Assembly (NCBI RefSeq): GCF_963664965.1
Contig: NZ_OY761823.1
Location: forward strand, 1,374,001 to 1,438,000
Direction of reading: 5' to 3'
DNA: 64,000 nt
Source: an uncultured Pseudodesulfovibrio sp.
GTDB lineage: Bacteria; Desulfobacterota; Desulfovibrionia; Desulfovibrionales; Desulfovibrionaceae
The notes under the pieces are model-generated. The model searched no databases. It was not told the origin of the DNA and saw nothing but the letters and a program-made list of their open reading frames with translations. The position numbers and the translations under genes were made by a program. Shown piece by piece: positions 44,333 through 52,849 of this stretch (positions within the stretch are counted from its first letter, which is position 1; the number at the start of each line of letters is the position of its first letter).

Positions 44333-45076
44333 ATGAAAATGAACAGAACTGTTCATCGGGCGACGGAAATATTGAAATTACTTGCTCAAAGCCCGGAAGG
44401 AATGACGCTTACGGAAATCGGTTCCGAATTGGGGTTGCCCAAGGCAAGTACGTTCGACATTGTGCAAACATTGCGTAAGACGCATTTTTTGCGGGAGATG
44501 AATAAGCGATATGCCATCGGTTTCATGGCGTATGAAGTGGGCGGTGCCTATTCCAAGGGGAAAGACCTGCATGCAGCCGCCCAACCGTTTCTTGCAAAGC
44601 TGGCAGATGAATTGAATATGGCCGGATCGCTTGTCACTTATGAAAAGGGTACATTGAATTATGTCATAGAGCATCGTGCCATCGGTTCGATTGTTTCGCC
44701 TGTAGCTTCAAGCGGCATGGATTTCGTTCACGCCTCGGCGTCCGGCAAATCGTTGATCGCGTTCATGCCGGAAGATCGTCAACGAAAGGCCCTTTCATTG
44801 CTTACCTTTAAACGGTTTACGGACAGGACTATACTCAATGCGCTCGATTTTATGGAAGAATTGGAATCGATCAGAAGACAGGGGTACGCGGTCGATGACA
44901 GGGAATTCAATGATTTGATGACCTGTGTATCCACGCCGATTTTCAGACAAGATCATGCGGTGGCGACGTTGACATTGTCCGGTCTCCAGTTGGATTCACT
45001 GGCTGTGGTCGGTGTGGCGGAGAGGATGATGGATGTTTCGAAAATAATCTCTGAGGAGTTGGGACGGGATTCGTAG
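44333..45076 (+). CDS. IclR-family transcriptional regulator
   Basis: 247 residues. N-terminal winged helix (RATEILKLLAQSPEGMTLTEIGSELGLPKAS in outline), then the IclR effector domain with GSLVTYEKGTLNYVIEHRAIG, HASASGKSLIAFMPE and RRQGYAVDDREFNDLMTCVSTPIF. Divergent from the oxoacid operon and probably controls it in response to an organic acid. Confidence 0.92.
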   Translation: MKMNRTVHRATEILKLLAQSPEGMTLTEIGSELGLPKASTFDIVQTLRKTHFLREMNKRYAIGFMAYEVGGAYSKGKDLHAAAQPFLAKLADELNMAGSLVTYEKGTLNYVIEHRAIGSIVSPVASSGMDFVHASASGKSLIAFMPEDRQRKALSLLTFKRFTDRTILNALDFMEELESIRRQGYAVDDREFNDLMTCVSTPIFRQDHAVATLTLSGLQLDSLAVVGVAERMMDVSKIISEELGRDS

Positions 45077-45389
45077 CATTGGTTTGTCTCTTCAGACTGT
45101 TCTTGAATTTTGTATCCTGTCATGAGGGAGCGATGTAAAAAACTCAGTTTGAAAATCTAATCTAATGTGGAAGATGAAATTGCCGCAGCCGGATAAGGGG
45201 CTAGGCGGCATCTTTCAAGCGGGATTTTCAAGAAGGTGGTTCATATTTTCTGTCCGCATTTCTCCCGACTTCATGCAGAATTAACGACATTCCGCGTCCT
45301 CTGCATAGTGTGCTACATAGTGTTTCGAATCACTTACAGACAAGTAAGTCCCGTTTAATTAGGTTGTTATCAAGTTGGTCTTGGTCGAC

Positions 45390-45420
45390 GCCATTCAAGA
45401 ATGGCCTTCAAGATCATGGG
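45390..45420 (+). repeat. possible decayed tRNA-Ala att remnant
   Basis: GCCATTCAAGAATGGCCTTC followed by AAGATCATGGG resembles the attR side of the island (GCCATTGAATGGCATTCAAGAGGTCGTGGG) and the copy at 52337-52366, with small gaps. The T-arm half is not preserved. Confidence 0.35.
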
Positions 45421-45645
45421 CTTAACAAACATGCAGCCCTGCGCCAGAGAACGTTCCACATAACTTACCCTGATTGGCTAAAGATGGTTATTAATACTCG
45501 TCCTCTGGCAGCCCTTCTTCCCAGAGTCGAAGAGTGCTGAGAGTCTCATCTCGCATCAGAATGTGTCTATGGGTATGGGGTAAAGTGCGGTTTCCATGAA
45601 GGAAGCCCGTTGAAGCGGGGCGGCAGGGGCGGAACAATCGAATAG

Positions 45646-45685
45646 CGGGCGGAGACGGGAGTGACCCGTCTCCGCCCGGTTGTTT
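45646..45685 (+). terminator. strong hairpin terminator
   Basis: A perfect 14-bp stem, CGGGCGGAGACGGG with CCCGTCTCCGCCCG, 5-nt loop; a T-rich run follows on the plus strand. Lies between two gene ends and may serve both. Confidence 0.75.
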
Positions 45686-45690
45686 TTGGG

Positions 45691-47655
45691 TTACAGGGCC
45701 TTTTGCATTTTTGAAGCGACGAAACCGAGTCCGAGCTTGTTCAGGTGCTGAGGTTTCGGGACGCCATCCTCGTCCCAGCCGCGTTGCTTGTAATAAGCAG
45801 TCAGGATTTTGTTGTATTTTTTACTGTCGATTGGCGGCAGCGGAATAGGACCGACGGGGTGTTCGCCGGGGCAGGATTCATGGAGGCATTTCCAGTTGGG
45901 CTGATCGTCCTTGCGTCGGATGCCGCGCATGACGATTGTCGCCCGTTCGATTTGGTTGGACCGTTCAAATATCCGGAACAGGTCGTCCACGGTGTATTTG
46001 ATGCCGGATGCATAGTATATGGACTTGCAAATGAGATCGTACATGTGGTCGAGGTCTTCGGCCCTGTCGTGCCAGTAGCCGAGGTGTCCGAAATTGAATT
46101 TGCATATGCCGAGGCTGTCGGAGAGGAAGAACATGTTCTCATAGTATTGCACCAGTCGGGCTTTGGCTTGCGGGTGGTATGATCGGACATCCCCCGCCTC
46201 TTTGTATCCGGCCACTTTGACAGCCACGGGAGGGATGTTGACCCATTCCGCCGTGGGCAGGCCGTTGAGGTGGTGCGAGCCGCGCGGGGATACCGCGAAT
46301 TGAAGCATGGAACCGATGGTGGACCGGGTCTCGACGCCGGTCGCACACATGCCTTTTTGGTGATACACGGACTGCAAGGCCTTTTCTCCGAGCGCCTTGG
46401 CGACGCGCCATGGTCCGTCGGCCATCTTGTCGCCGCACCCTTGGCGAAATACGATCAGGGGCATCAATTCGACACAGGCGTCGCCGTTGCCGAATTGGAT
46501 GTCTATTCCGTCCACGAATTCCTTGTCGATGATTTTGCGCTCCATCAGCTCCATCAGGGTGGAGAACATGGCACCGGTTTCCACCGTGTCCAGCCCGTAG
46601 TCGTTGCACATGGCGTTGAGCTTCAGTACCGCTTTGTCATCGGTAATGTCGCATTTGTGTCCCAATGCCGTAGTGGTTTCATATTCCGGTCCGCCGCCCC
46701 GGGTCGGATATTTGCCGTCTTTGACCGCATAAGCGGCGTGGCAGTGAACCGGGCAGGCAAAACACGCTTCGCGGCGGGTGCCGTGGTCCGTGTTCCACAA
46801 GCGGACAAGCCGGTCGAATTTGGGATCAATGCCGCATCGTTGCCAATTGCGAATGGGAACCATGCCCGTAGTGCCAATCAGGTTGGTGATGCCGGGGGTT
46901 CCCCATTTGGACATGAGTTCGTAGGTGACGCCATGCACCTTGCCGAATTTGGGGTCCATCAGTTCATCGCGCAATTGCTTGGTGACTTTGTAGAATTCTT
47001 TGGGTTTGAACAGTTTGACTGGTTTGGACCCCTTGGCGACGACGGCCTTGAGGTTTTTGGAGCCGAAAACGGCACCCATTCCACAGCGGCCCATTGAGTT
47101 TGTGGTTTCGGTGCGTACGTTGGCGTAGCGGACCAGGTTTTCACCGGCTTGTCCGATGCACAGCAACTTGGCGGGTTCGCCGTGTTTGTGAATCAGTTCG
47201 GCCTGGGTGTCGATGGTTCCCTTGCCCCATGTATCCTCTGCCGATTCGATACGGACTTCATCGTCTTCTATGTAGATATAGCAGGGCTTCTTGGCTTTTC
47301 CGCCGATGACCAGCATATCGTAGCCGCACCGTTTCAAGGCCGGACCGAAATGTCCGCCGCAGTTGGAATCGCCCCAGCCCGAGTAGTTCATGGGAGAGAG
47401 GTAGGTGGCGTGGGTTCGCCCGGAGCTGGGAAAGGTCGTTGCGCCCAGTGCGCCAGTGCCGATGTATACTTTGTTGTCGGGGGACAAGGGGGCTGTCTTG
47501 GCCACATCCACTTCGTTGAAGAGAAGGTAGTGGGCCAAGCAGCGTCCGCCGAGCCATTCCTTGTTGTATTTCGAGGCATCCTCGCGTGTGATGGACCCTG
47601 TGGTCAGATCCACCCGCAGGATCACACCCATGTTTCCGTATACTTCTTTGGTCAT
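45691..47655 (-). CDS. tungsten-type aldehyde:ferredoxin oxidoreductase
   Basis: 654 residues from ATG 47655, eight bases after AGGAG (an ATG six bases upstream is too near). AOR features: VYGNMGVILRVDLTTG at the start, the pterin-binding region NSMGRCGMGAVFGSKNLKAV, a cluster motif CFACPVHC, DTVETGAMFS and a late Cys in LGICKFNFG. It oxidises aldehydes to acids with ferredoxin, or the reverse. There is no signal peptide, unlike its gene partner. Transcribed after the Tat ferredoxin-like gene, 24 bp apart. Confidence 0.94.
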   Translation of the reverse strand: MTKEVYGNMGVILRVDLTTGSITREDASKYNKEWLGGRCLAHYLLFNEVDVAKTAPLSPDNKVYIGTGALGATTFPSSGRTHATYLSPMNYSGWGDSNCGGHFGPALKRCGYDMLVIGGKAKKPCYIYIEDDEVRIESAEDTWGKGTIDTQAELIHKHGEPAKLLCIGQAGENLVRYANVRTETTNSMGRCGMGAVFGSKNLKAVVAKGSKPVKLFKPKEFYKVTKQLRDELMDPKFGKVHGVTYELMSKWGTPGITNLIGTTGMVPIRNWQRCGIDPKFDRLVRLWNTDHGTRREACFACPVHCHAAYAVKDGKYPTRGGGPEYETTTALGHKCDITDDKAVLKLNAMCNDYGLDTVETGAMFSTLMELMERKIIDKEFVDGIDIQFGNGDACVELMPLIVFRQGCGDKMADGPWRVAKALGEKALQSVYHQKGMCATGVETRSTIGSMLQFAVSPRGSHHLNGLPTAEWVNIPPVAVKVAGYKEAGDVRSYHPQAKARLVQYYENMFFLSDSLGICKFNFGHLGYWHDRAEDLDHMYDLICKSIYYASGIKYTVDDLFRIFERSNQIERATIVMRGIRRKDDQPNWKCLHESCPGEHPVGPIPLPPIDSKKYNKILTAYYKQRGWDEDGVPKPQHLNKLGLGFVASKMQKAL

Positions 47656-47679
47656 TTTCATTTCTCCTGATAGGGGCTT

Positions 47680-48336
47680 TTAGAGCTTGTGGAAGGTGAT
47701 GGCTTTGGTGGGACACCATGCGACGCATTGCGGGGTGCCGCCGCACAGGTCGCACTTGGCGGCAGTTCCTGTGTGCGGATTCACTTTGATCATGCCGAAC
47801 TGGCATGCTTCTTCGCATGTGCCGCAACCGACACATTTATTTGTATCCACCGTCCTAGCACCTGTTTTTTTGTCGACATGAATGGCGTTTTCAGGGCAAA
47901 CATCCATACATTCAGGTGAAATGCATTGCTTGCAGAGTTCGTTTTCCGAAAATTCGGCAAAGGTGGCCGTGGCCAATCCCTGGGGCCAGCCTGGAGCGTT
48001 GGCGGACAAGGCGCTGAGCCCCGTGAAGCCGAGGACCGGCTTGAGAGTGAACCTGTTGCGGCTTGCCAGCGGGTCGGCGTGGCCGCCATGCGCCTGGGCA
48101 CAGGCTATTTCACAATAGGCACAACCGGCGCAGAGCTTGGGGTCGAAGCGGAGTTCATATTTCGGCTCGGCTATTTCACACCCTTTTGTGCGCTCTGCAA
48201 ACGCCATGGAGCCGGTGGAGTGGAGAAAGGCTACTCCCGTGGCCAGTCCTCCGGCAGCAGGCAGCGCGGTTTTAAGAAAACCACGACGGGATAATGCTGC
48301 GCTTTCCGAAGTGGTTTGTTTTTTTGTTTTGCTCAT
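47680..48336 (-). CDS. Tat-signal ferredoxin-like protein (four [4Fe-4S] motifs)
   Basis: 218 residues. A twin-arginine signal, LSRRGFLKTALPAAGGLATG, precedes a hydrophobic stretch. The mature part has Cys groups CAGCAYCEIACAQ, CKQCISPECMDVCP, CVGCGTCEEACQFG and CDLCGGTPQCVAWCP, the HycB/DmsB-like pattern. It is the likely electron partner of the AOR. A signal on the partner but not on the enzyme is odd: either the AOR is carried out with it or the signal is not cleaved. Confidence 0.92.
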   Translation of the reverse strand: MSKTKKQTTSESAALSRRGFLKTALPAAGGLATGVAFLHSTGSMAFAERTKGCEIAEPKYELRFDPKLCAGCAYCEIACAQAHGGHADPLASRNRFTLKPVLGFTGLSALSANAPGWPQGLATATFAEFSENELCKQCISPECMDVCPENAIHVDKKTGARTVDTNKCVGCGTCEEACQFGMIKVNPHTGTAAKCDLCGGTPQCVAWCPTKAITFHKL

Positions 48337-48378
48337 GGAAATCTCCTTGCTTCGTTTGGTGTTCTGTCCACTCCATAA

Positions 48379-48394
48379 GGAAATTTCGTGCCAA
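48379..48394 (-). promoter_or_regulatory. sigma-54 promoter-like site for the AOR operon
   Basis: Minus strand TTGGCACGAAATTTCC fits the -24 element exactly; the -12 element is TTCC in place of TTGC. Start of transcription near 48367, 30 nt before the gene. A sigma-54 activator is encoded next door. Confidence 0.6.
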
Positions 48395-48455
48395 AAAAAG
48401 GCTGTTAGCTTAACATAACGATATAATGAGATTTTTTTGGAAAATAGCGGATGAG

Positions 48456-48503
48456 AAAGCGAGCATGAAACTATTCCATATGGAATAGTTTCATGCTCGC
48501 TTT
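48456..48503. repeat. perfect 48-bp palindrome
   Basis: The 24 bases from 48456 (AAAGCGAGCATGAAACTATT then CCAT) are the exact reverse complement of the next 24, with no spacer. It sits between the response-regulator gene end and the AOR operon promoter, 60-125 bp upstream of the latter: fit for an enhancer, and also for a cruciform terminator. Confidence 0.9.
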
Positions 48504-48568
48504 ATTTGTAATTGTCTGAAATTATTTTGAAAAATGGAACTATAACAATAGTTATGGTATTCCTATGG

Positions 48569-49987
48569 TTATGTCTGGGCACCGGGAAGTTCGGATTCAA
48601 GGGCCATGCGTTTGAGTCGTTTGGACAACGCGGGTTGGGATATGCCCAACATTCGGGCGGCGACGGTTTGCGTGCCGTTGGAACGGCGCATGGCTTCCTC
48701 CACCAGCAGGTCGGACATTTGCGCCAACGTCGGGAGTTGATCGGGAAACGGCATGGTCTCGTTGGAGAATCCGTTTGTCCGCGTCAGGGCATCGCCCACG
48801 TTCAACCGTTCCCGGAATGCGTTGACCGTCAAGGTGGTCCCGCTGCATTTGCTGACGGCGTCGAATATCATGGATTCCAACTCGCGCACATTTCCCGGAA
48901 ATGGATATCCTGCCAGTCGGGCCTGAAGGCGTGGTGATACCGAGAGCGGTTCCCGCTTGAGCGCTTTGGCCGCTTTGTGGACGAAGTGCCGGATAAGCAG
49001 GGGGATATCGTCCGTGCGTTCCTGTAGGGGAGGAATCCGGATGTGGTGTATGCACAGCCGGTAAAAAAGGTCAGCACGGAACAGGCCGTTTTTGCTTGCG
49101 GCTTCCAGATCGCAGTGGGTGGCAGCGATGACTCTGGCCTCAGCCGGTTTGGGCATGTCGGCCCCAAGGGGCAGATATTCTCGTTCCTGAATAAGCCGGA
49201 GCAGCTTGACCTGCGAGGCCGGGGACAGATCGCCGATTTCGTCGAGGAAGAGACATCCGTGGGCCGCTTGTTCCACCAGTCCGGCCCGCGCTCCCTGCGC
49301 TCCGGTGAAAGCCCCTTTGAGGTGGCCGAACAGTGTGTCGCTGAAGACCGTGTCATCCAGTCCGGCCACGTTGACCGGTACAAAGGGCTTGTCTTTCGCG
49401 GACAGCGCATGCAGGGCGCGCGCGATTAATTCCTTGCCGGTGCCGGATTCTCCCGTGATCAGGACGGGTTGGCCGGATGTGGCCACGGCCTCGGCGTATT
49501 TGAACACCCGCAGCATGCGCGGGTCTTGCGCCACCATATGGGAAAACGCTTCGGGATGATCCAGCGCATCGGAAAGGAAGCTGTTGTGCAGGCTGGTGTT
49601 TTCCCGTTTGAGGCGCCGCATTTCCAAGGCGCGCGAGACTGCGGACGTCAGCCTGTTTTCATCCACAGGTTTTACCAGATAGTCGAACGCTCCCAGCCGC
49701 ATGCAGTTCACGGCGGAGTCCACGGTGTCAATGCCGGTGATGATCAGTGCTTCCACGTCGGAATGGGAAGCCTTGATCTGTTCCAGTAGTTCTTCCCCGG
49801 TAATATGCGGCATGACCAGATCGAGCAGAACGACGTCCACCGGTTCCCGTGCCAGAATATTCATGGCTTTGCGGCTGTCGTGGCAGCGGATGATGTTTGA
49901 TATTCCGCCGGACGTCAGGGTCAGTTCAAAACTGTCCGCGGTGGCGGGTTCATCGTCAACAATAAGTACGAGGTGTGGGACGGGCAT
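48569..49987 (-). CDS. NtrC-family sigma-54 response regulator
   Basis: 472 residues. Receiver domain with D11, D12 and phospho-acceptor D56 (VVLLDLVMPH), AAA+ domain with Walker A GESGTGKELIARAL and GAFTGA, Walker B LFLDEIGDLSP, and a C-terminal Fis helix-turn-helix (TQTVAARMLGISQPALSKRLKR). Nine bases downstream of the kinase gene. Likely activates the AOR operon through the palindrome; that link is inferred from position. Confidence 0.94.
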   Translation of the reverse strand: MPVPHLVLIVDDEPATADSFELTLTSGGISNIIRCHDSRKAMNILAREPVDVVLLDLVMPHITGEELLEQIKASHSDVEALIITGIDTVDSAVNCMRLGAFDYLVKPVDENRLTSAVSRALEMRRLKRENTSLHNSFLSDALDHPEAFSHMVAQDPRMLRVFKYAEAVATSGQPVLITGESGTGKELIARALHALSAKDKPFVPVNVAGLDDTVFSDTLFGHLKGAFTGAQGARAGLVEQAAHGCLFLDEIGDLSPASQVKLLRLIQEREYLPLGADMPKPAEARVIAATHCDLEAASKNGLFRADLFYRLCIHHIRIPPLQERTDDIPLLIRHFVHKAAKALKREPLSVSPRLQARLAGYPFPGNVRELESMIFDAVSKCSGTTLTVNAFRERLNVGDALTRTNGFSNETMPFPDQLPTLAQMSDLLVEEAMRRSNGTQTVAARMLGISQPALSKRLKRMALESELPGAQT

Positions 49988-49996
49988 AGTTAGTTC

Positions 49997-52093
49997 TCAG
50001 CTAGAGTGGGCCATGGCTGGCAGGGAGAGTATTGCACGGGTTCCTTTGCCGGGGTGTGACTGAAAGTCCAGTGAACCGTCGTGTTCGCGCACGATCTTGT
50101 GGGAGACGGACAGGCCGAGTCCGGTGCCGCCGATATCCCGTTTTGTCGTAAAAAAAGGATCGGTCAGGTGGGGAAGATCGGCCTTGGAGATGCCGACGCC
50201 TTCATCGTCCACGATGAATTCGGCGGTATCTGTCTCTTTGTTGGACCGGGTGGTCAGGATTATGGAGCATGTTTTGTCGGGCAGGGCTTCGCAGGAGTTC
50301 TGAACAAGGTTGATGATGACTTGTTCTATCCTTTGGAAATTGCCCCGAACAACGGGCCGGTCGTGGTCGTAGCGGACTTCGAAATGATCCGTTGATTTCC
50401 TGATCTGGTTGGTGAGCAGGTTCAGGGAATGTTTGAGTACCGAATTGAGATAGACGGGCTGGTCCATGTCCGTGGAATCGCTTCGGGCGTAATCCTTGAG
50501 GTCTTTGACGATGTGTTTGATCCGTTCGGAACCGTCCAGAACGTTTTTGAAGAGTTGCGGCACCCTTTCCCGGGCGTGGCTGTATTTCAGTCCCGCGAGG
50601 TTGAAATCCCCGTTTTCACCGTAGTAGCGCTCCAGAATCGGTGACACGCCGCTCCACATGCGCGAGAGCAATTGGCTGTTGAGCATTATATAGTTGTTGG
50701 GGTTGTTGACTTCGTGGGCCACCCCGGAGACGAGAATCCCCAGACTGACCATCTTTCCGGCCTGCACCAGTTGTTCGTGCTTGAGCTGGGCCTCGTGCTC
50801 GGCTTCGCGTTTTTCCGTGATGTCGCGGCAGGTTATAAGCAGGGTGCCGTTTTGGATGCTCACTTTCTTGACGTTGACCATCAATTCGTGTTGACGGCCC
50901 CGCTTGTCCCGCACCGAGAGTTCGAGGTTGCGGATCTCCCTTTGGGCGTCCAGAGCTTTTTGGTCGAAGAAGTCGTCGCCGAGCAGGGCGGAAATGTTGT
51001 CGAACCATTGCACTTCCATTTCAGTATATCCGAAGACGGTTTCCACACTGGGGCTGATATAGACGAAATGGCCGTTGTCGTCGGTGATGAACACGGCATC
51101 GGAGATGCTGGTGAGCGTGATGCGGTGCAGGGCTTCGGAGTATCGGAGAGCTTCCACCCACTGCCGGTAGTCGGTGATGTTGCGGTAGCCGACAACCATG
51201 CCGATGGGGGTGCCTTCGGAATCCTTGAGCTTTGTCGCGGTGAGCGAACAGGCCACACGTTGGCCCGAGGCGTCGAGGCAGTCCGTTTCATAATCGGCGC
51301 TGTCGCTTCCCATCATTTTTGAAACGGCCATGCAACCTGGCTGTTTGCACCCCCGGCAAGGAAACACTTCGAAACATTTCTTGTTTTTGATGTCTTTGAA
51401 TTCGTGCCCGGAGAGTTCGGAAAATGCGCGGTTGATCTTGAGAATGTTTTTCTTGTTGTCGGTAACGATAAGCCCTTCGGTAGAAGTCTCAAACACCTGA
51501 TTCAATTCGTTGTCCGCCCGTTCGAGGTCTTCCTCGACCTTTGTCCGGTAGGATCGTTCATCCTGAAGGGCGTTTTCAGAGGATTTCAGTTCTTCCGTCC
51601 GCGCCTCTATGATTTTTTCCATACGATCAAAAAGCAATTGGCTTTTTTGTTCGCGGACCAGATTGTCGGTTATGTCGCGTATGGTGGCGACCACATACTT
51701 CTCGTCGTTGATGGTCACGGCTTTCAAAAAGACTTCCGTGTCGATGAGGGTGCCGTCGCCCCGCCTGTCCTTCCAGAAAAAGTGTTGAGGAGTGCCTTTG
51801 GACGCGGCCTTGATTTTTTCCTGGGCCATAATTCTCGAATTCCGTCCGTTGGGCTGTGTGGGCGGAGCGAATTCCGCTGGAGAGTGTCCCAGTATCTGGC
51901 CTTTGTCCGCTTTCCAGATGCGGCATGCGCTGTTGTTGCAGTCGAAGAACGTGTCTTGCAGTATCAACACCCCGTCGGACATGGCGTTGAGCACGCCTTT
52001 GTAAGTGTCCAACTCGGACTCCAGCTCCGCAATTCTTGTCTGCTGGGATTTGACGACTTCTTCGTGTGATGCTGTTTCGACTGCCGTACCCAT
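49997..52093 (-). CDS. soluble multi-PAS sensor histidine kinase
   Basis: 698 residues from ATG 52093 behind GGAGAG. No membrane helix. An N-terminal coiled coil is followed by three PAS domains (about 35-160, 210-330, 335-460), a dimerisation domain with the phospho-His in GVAHEVNNPNN and an ATPase domain with VQNSCEALPD, DDEGVGISKADL and GGTGLGLSVSHKIV. The second PAS holds a Cys-rich stretch, CFEVFPCRGCKQPGC, that could bind a metal or sense redox. Cytoplasmic input is expected. Pairs with the response regulator. Confidence 0.93.
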   Translation of the reverse strand: MGTAVETASHEEVVKSQQTRIAELESELDTYKGVLNAMSDGVLILQDTFFDCNNSACRIWKADKGQILGHSPAEFAPPTQPNGRNSRIMAQEKIKAASKGTPQHFFWKDRRGDGTLIDTEVFLKAVTINDEKYVVATIRDITDNLVREQKSQLLFDRMEKIIEARTEELKSSENALQDERSYRTKVEEDLERADNELNQVFETSTEGLIVTDNKKNILKINRAFSELSGHEFKDIKNKKCFEVFPCRGCKQPGCMAVSKMMGSDSADYETDCLDASGQRVACSLTATKLKDSEGTPIGMVVGYRNITDYRQWVEALRYSEALHRITLTSISDAVFITDDNGHFVYISPSVETVFGYTEMEVQWFDNISALLGDDFFDQKALDAQREIRNLELSVRDKRGRQHELMVNVKKVSIQNGTLLITCRDITEKREAEHEAQLKHEQLVQAGKMVSLGILVSGVAHEVNNPNNYIMLNSQLLSRMWSGVSPILERYYGENGDFNLAGLKYSHARERVPQLFKNVLDGSERIKHIVKDLKDYARSDSTDMDQPVYLNSVLKHSLNLLTNQIRKSTDHFEVRYDHDRPVVRGNFQRIEQVIINLVQNSCEALPDKTCSIILTTRSNKETDTAEFIVDDEGVGISKADLPHLTDPFFTTKRDIGGTGLGLSVSHKIVREHDGSLDFQSHPGKGTRAILSLPAMAHSS

Positions 52094-52343
52094 TGAGCTC
52101 TCCAAGGCGTTGTTGAAAAGTAATGTTTCCACATATCTCCGATCCTTGCCTGAAGCAAGGCGGCCCGGAAAAAAACCGATACGCATGCGTCGTTCCGCCC
52201 CGCTTTTTCCTAGGCATCATGCACAAGTGGCTACATCCCGCGCTTTCTGTACATTATGCACCTTTTGTATTGAAGACGCTTGGCAGCGAACATGTCCAGT
52301 TTGATTCGTTAGTTGTTCGGGGCATATTGTTGTGTGCCATCAA

Positions 52344-52393
52344 GAATGGCATTCAAGAGGTCGTGGGGTGGGCAATTTCCTCCAGCTCCACCA
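52344..52393 (+). repeat. decayed copy of the tRNA-Ala 3' half (att remnant)
   Basis: GAATGGCATTCAAGAGGTCG then TGGG is identical to attL/attR; the T-loop part is altered (TGGGCAATTTCC in place of TTCAATTCCC), and CTCCAGCTCCACCA is again exact. A terminator hairpin follows, as at both island ends. Confidence 0.85.
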
Positions 52394-52400
52394 AGAATTT

Positions 52401-52434
52401 AAAAGGCTTACAAGTTTTGACTTGTAAGCCTTTT
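52401..52434 (+). terminator. terminator behind the att remnant
   Basis: AAAAGGCTTACAAGT pairs perfectly with ACTTGTAAGCCTTTT around TTTG. Confidence 0.8.
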
Positions 52435-52450
52435 GGGGTGTGGATATACG

Positions 52451-52489
52451 AACAAAAAAGAAGGGAGCACCGTCAAAGACGATGCTCCC
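52451..52489 (-). terminator. terminator of the small membrane protein gene
   Basis: GGGAGCA...TGCTCCC stem of about 12 bp with one mismatch (52463-52489), followed on the minus strand by TTCTTTTTTG. Confidence 0.85.
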
Positions 52490-52499
52490 TTGGTTCAAG

Positions 52500-52637
52500 T
52501 TATTCTGATTGCTTAGGCTGCGTTTCACCTTTTAAGAGTCGGTACTCTTTGAGTATGAGTGATACGCTTCCCAAGAGGCCTGAGACTGCGGTGATCAAAG
52601 CTGAAATAGCATAGATCAAGTCAATTGGGATTTGCAT
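52500..52637 (-). CDS. small membrane protein, 45 aa
   Basis: Too short for usual gene calls but well supported: an AAGGA ribosome site before ATG 52637, one hydrophobic helix (IDLIYAISALITAVSGLLGS and on to SLIL), a charged tail KEYRLLKGETQPKQSE, and an immediate terminator. I do not recognise a family. It lies beside the att remnant, so it may be left from an integrated element (holin-like or toxin-like peptide), or be an independent small protein. Confidence 0.6.
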   Translation of the reverse strand: MQIPIDLIYAISALITAVSGLLGSVSLILKEYRLLKGETQPKQSE

Positions 52638-52849
52638 TTCTGCATTTCCTTCTTGAGATCTTGCTACCATCTTCTAGTCAGGCCTTCTCTGCTGAGCTCT
52701 CATAGCCTTGGCTCCGCTTCTTCTCGTTGTCCAGTCTGTCTTACTGGAGGCTCAGTGCGGGTAATAGAATCCGTGTAGATTTTCTCGATAGATGTAAAAG
52801 AACAGAGTATTAGCCGCTTGTTCACTTCTGGTGTAGAAGTGAAGATTCA

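Larger units (their letters stand above)
45077..45690. other. intergenic region, decayed attachment-like sequence
   Basis: 614 bp between the IclR and AOR genes, both ending here. A 76-codon frame at 45310-45540 has no ribosome site and no recognised content. The region includes the tRNA-like remnant at 45390-45420 and a terminator at 45646. Confidence 0.5.
52187..52499. other. intergenic region with tRNA-like remnant
   Basis: Between the kinase start and the small membrane gene end. Contains the att-like copy (52344-52393), its terminator and the terminator of the small gene. No promoter is evident by eye. Confidence 0.5.

Noticed and set aside
45310-45540. A 76-codon frame in the IclR-AOR gap
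   Set aside because: No ribosome site, no recognised sequence, and it overlaps the att-like remnant.
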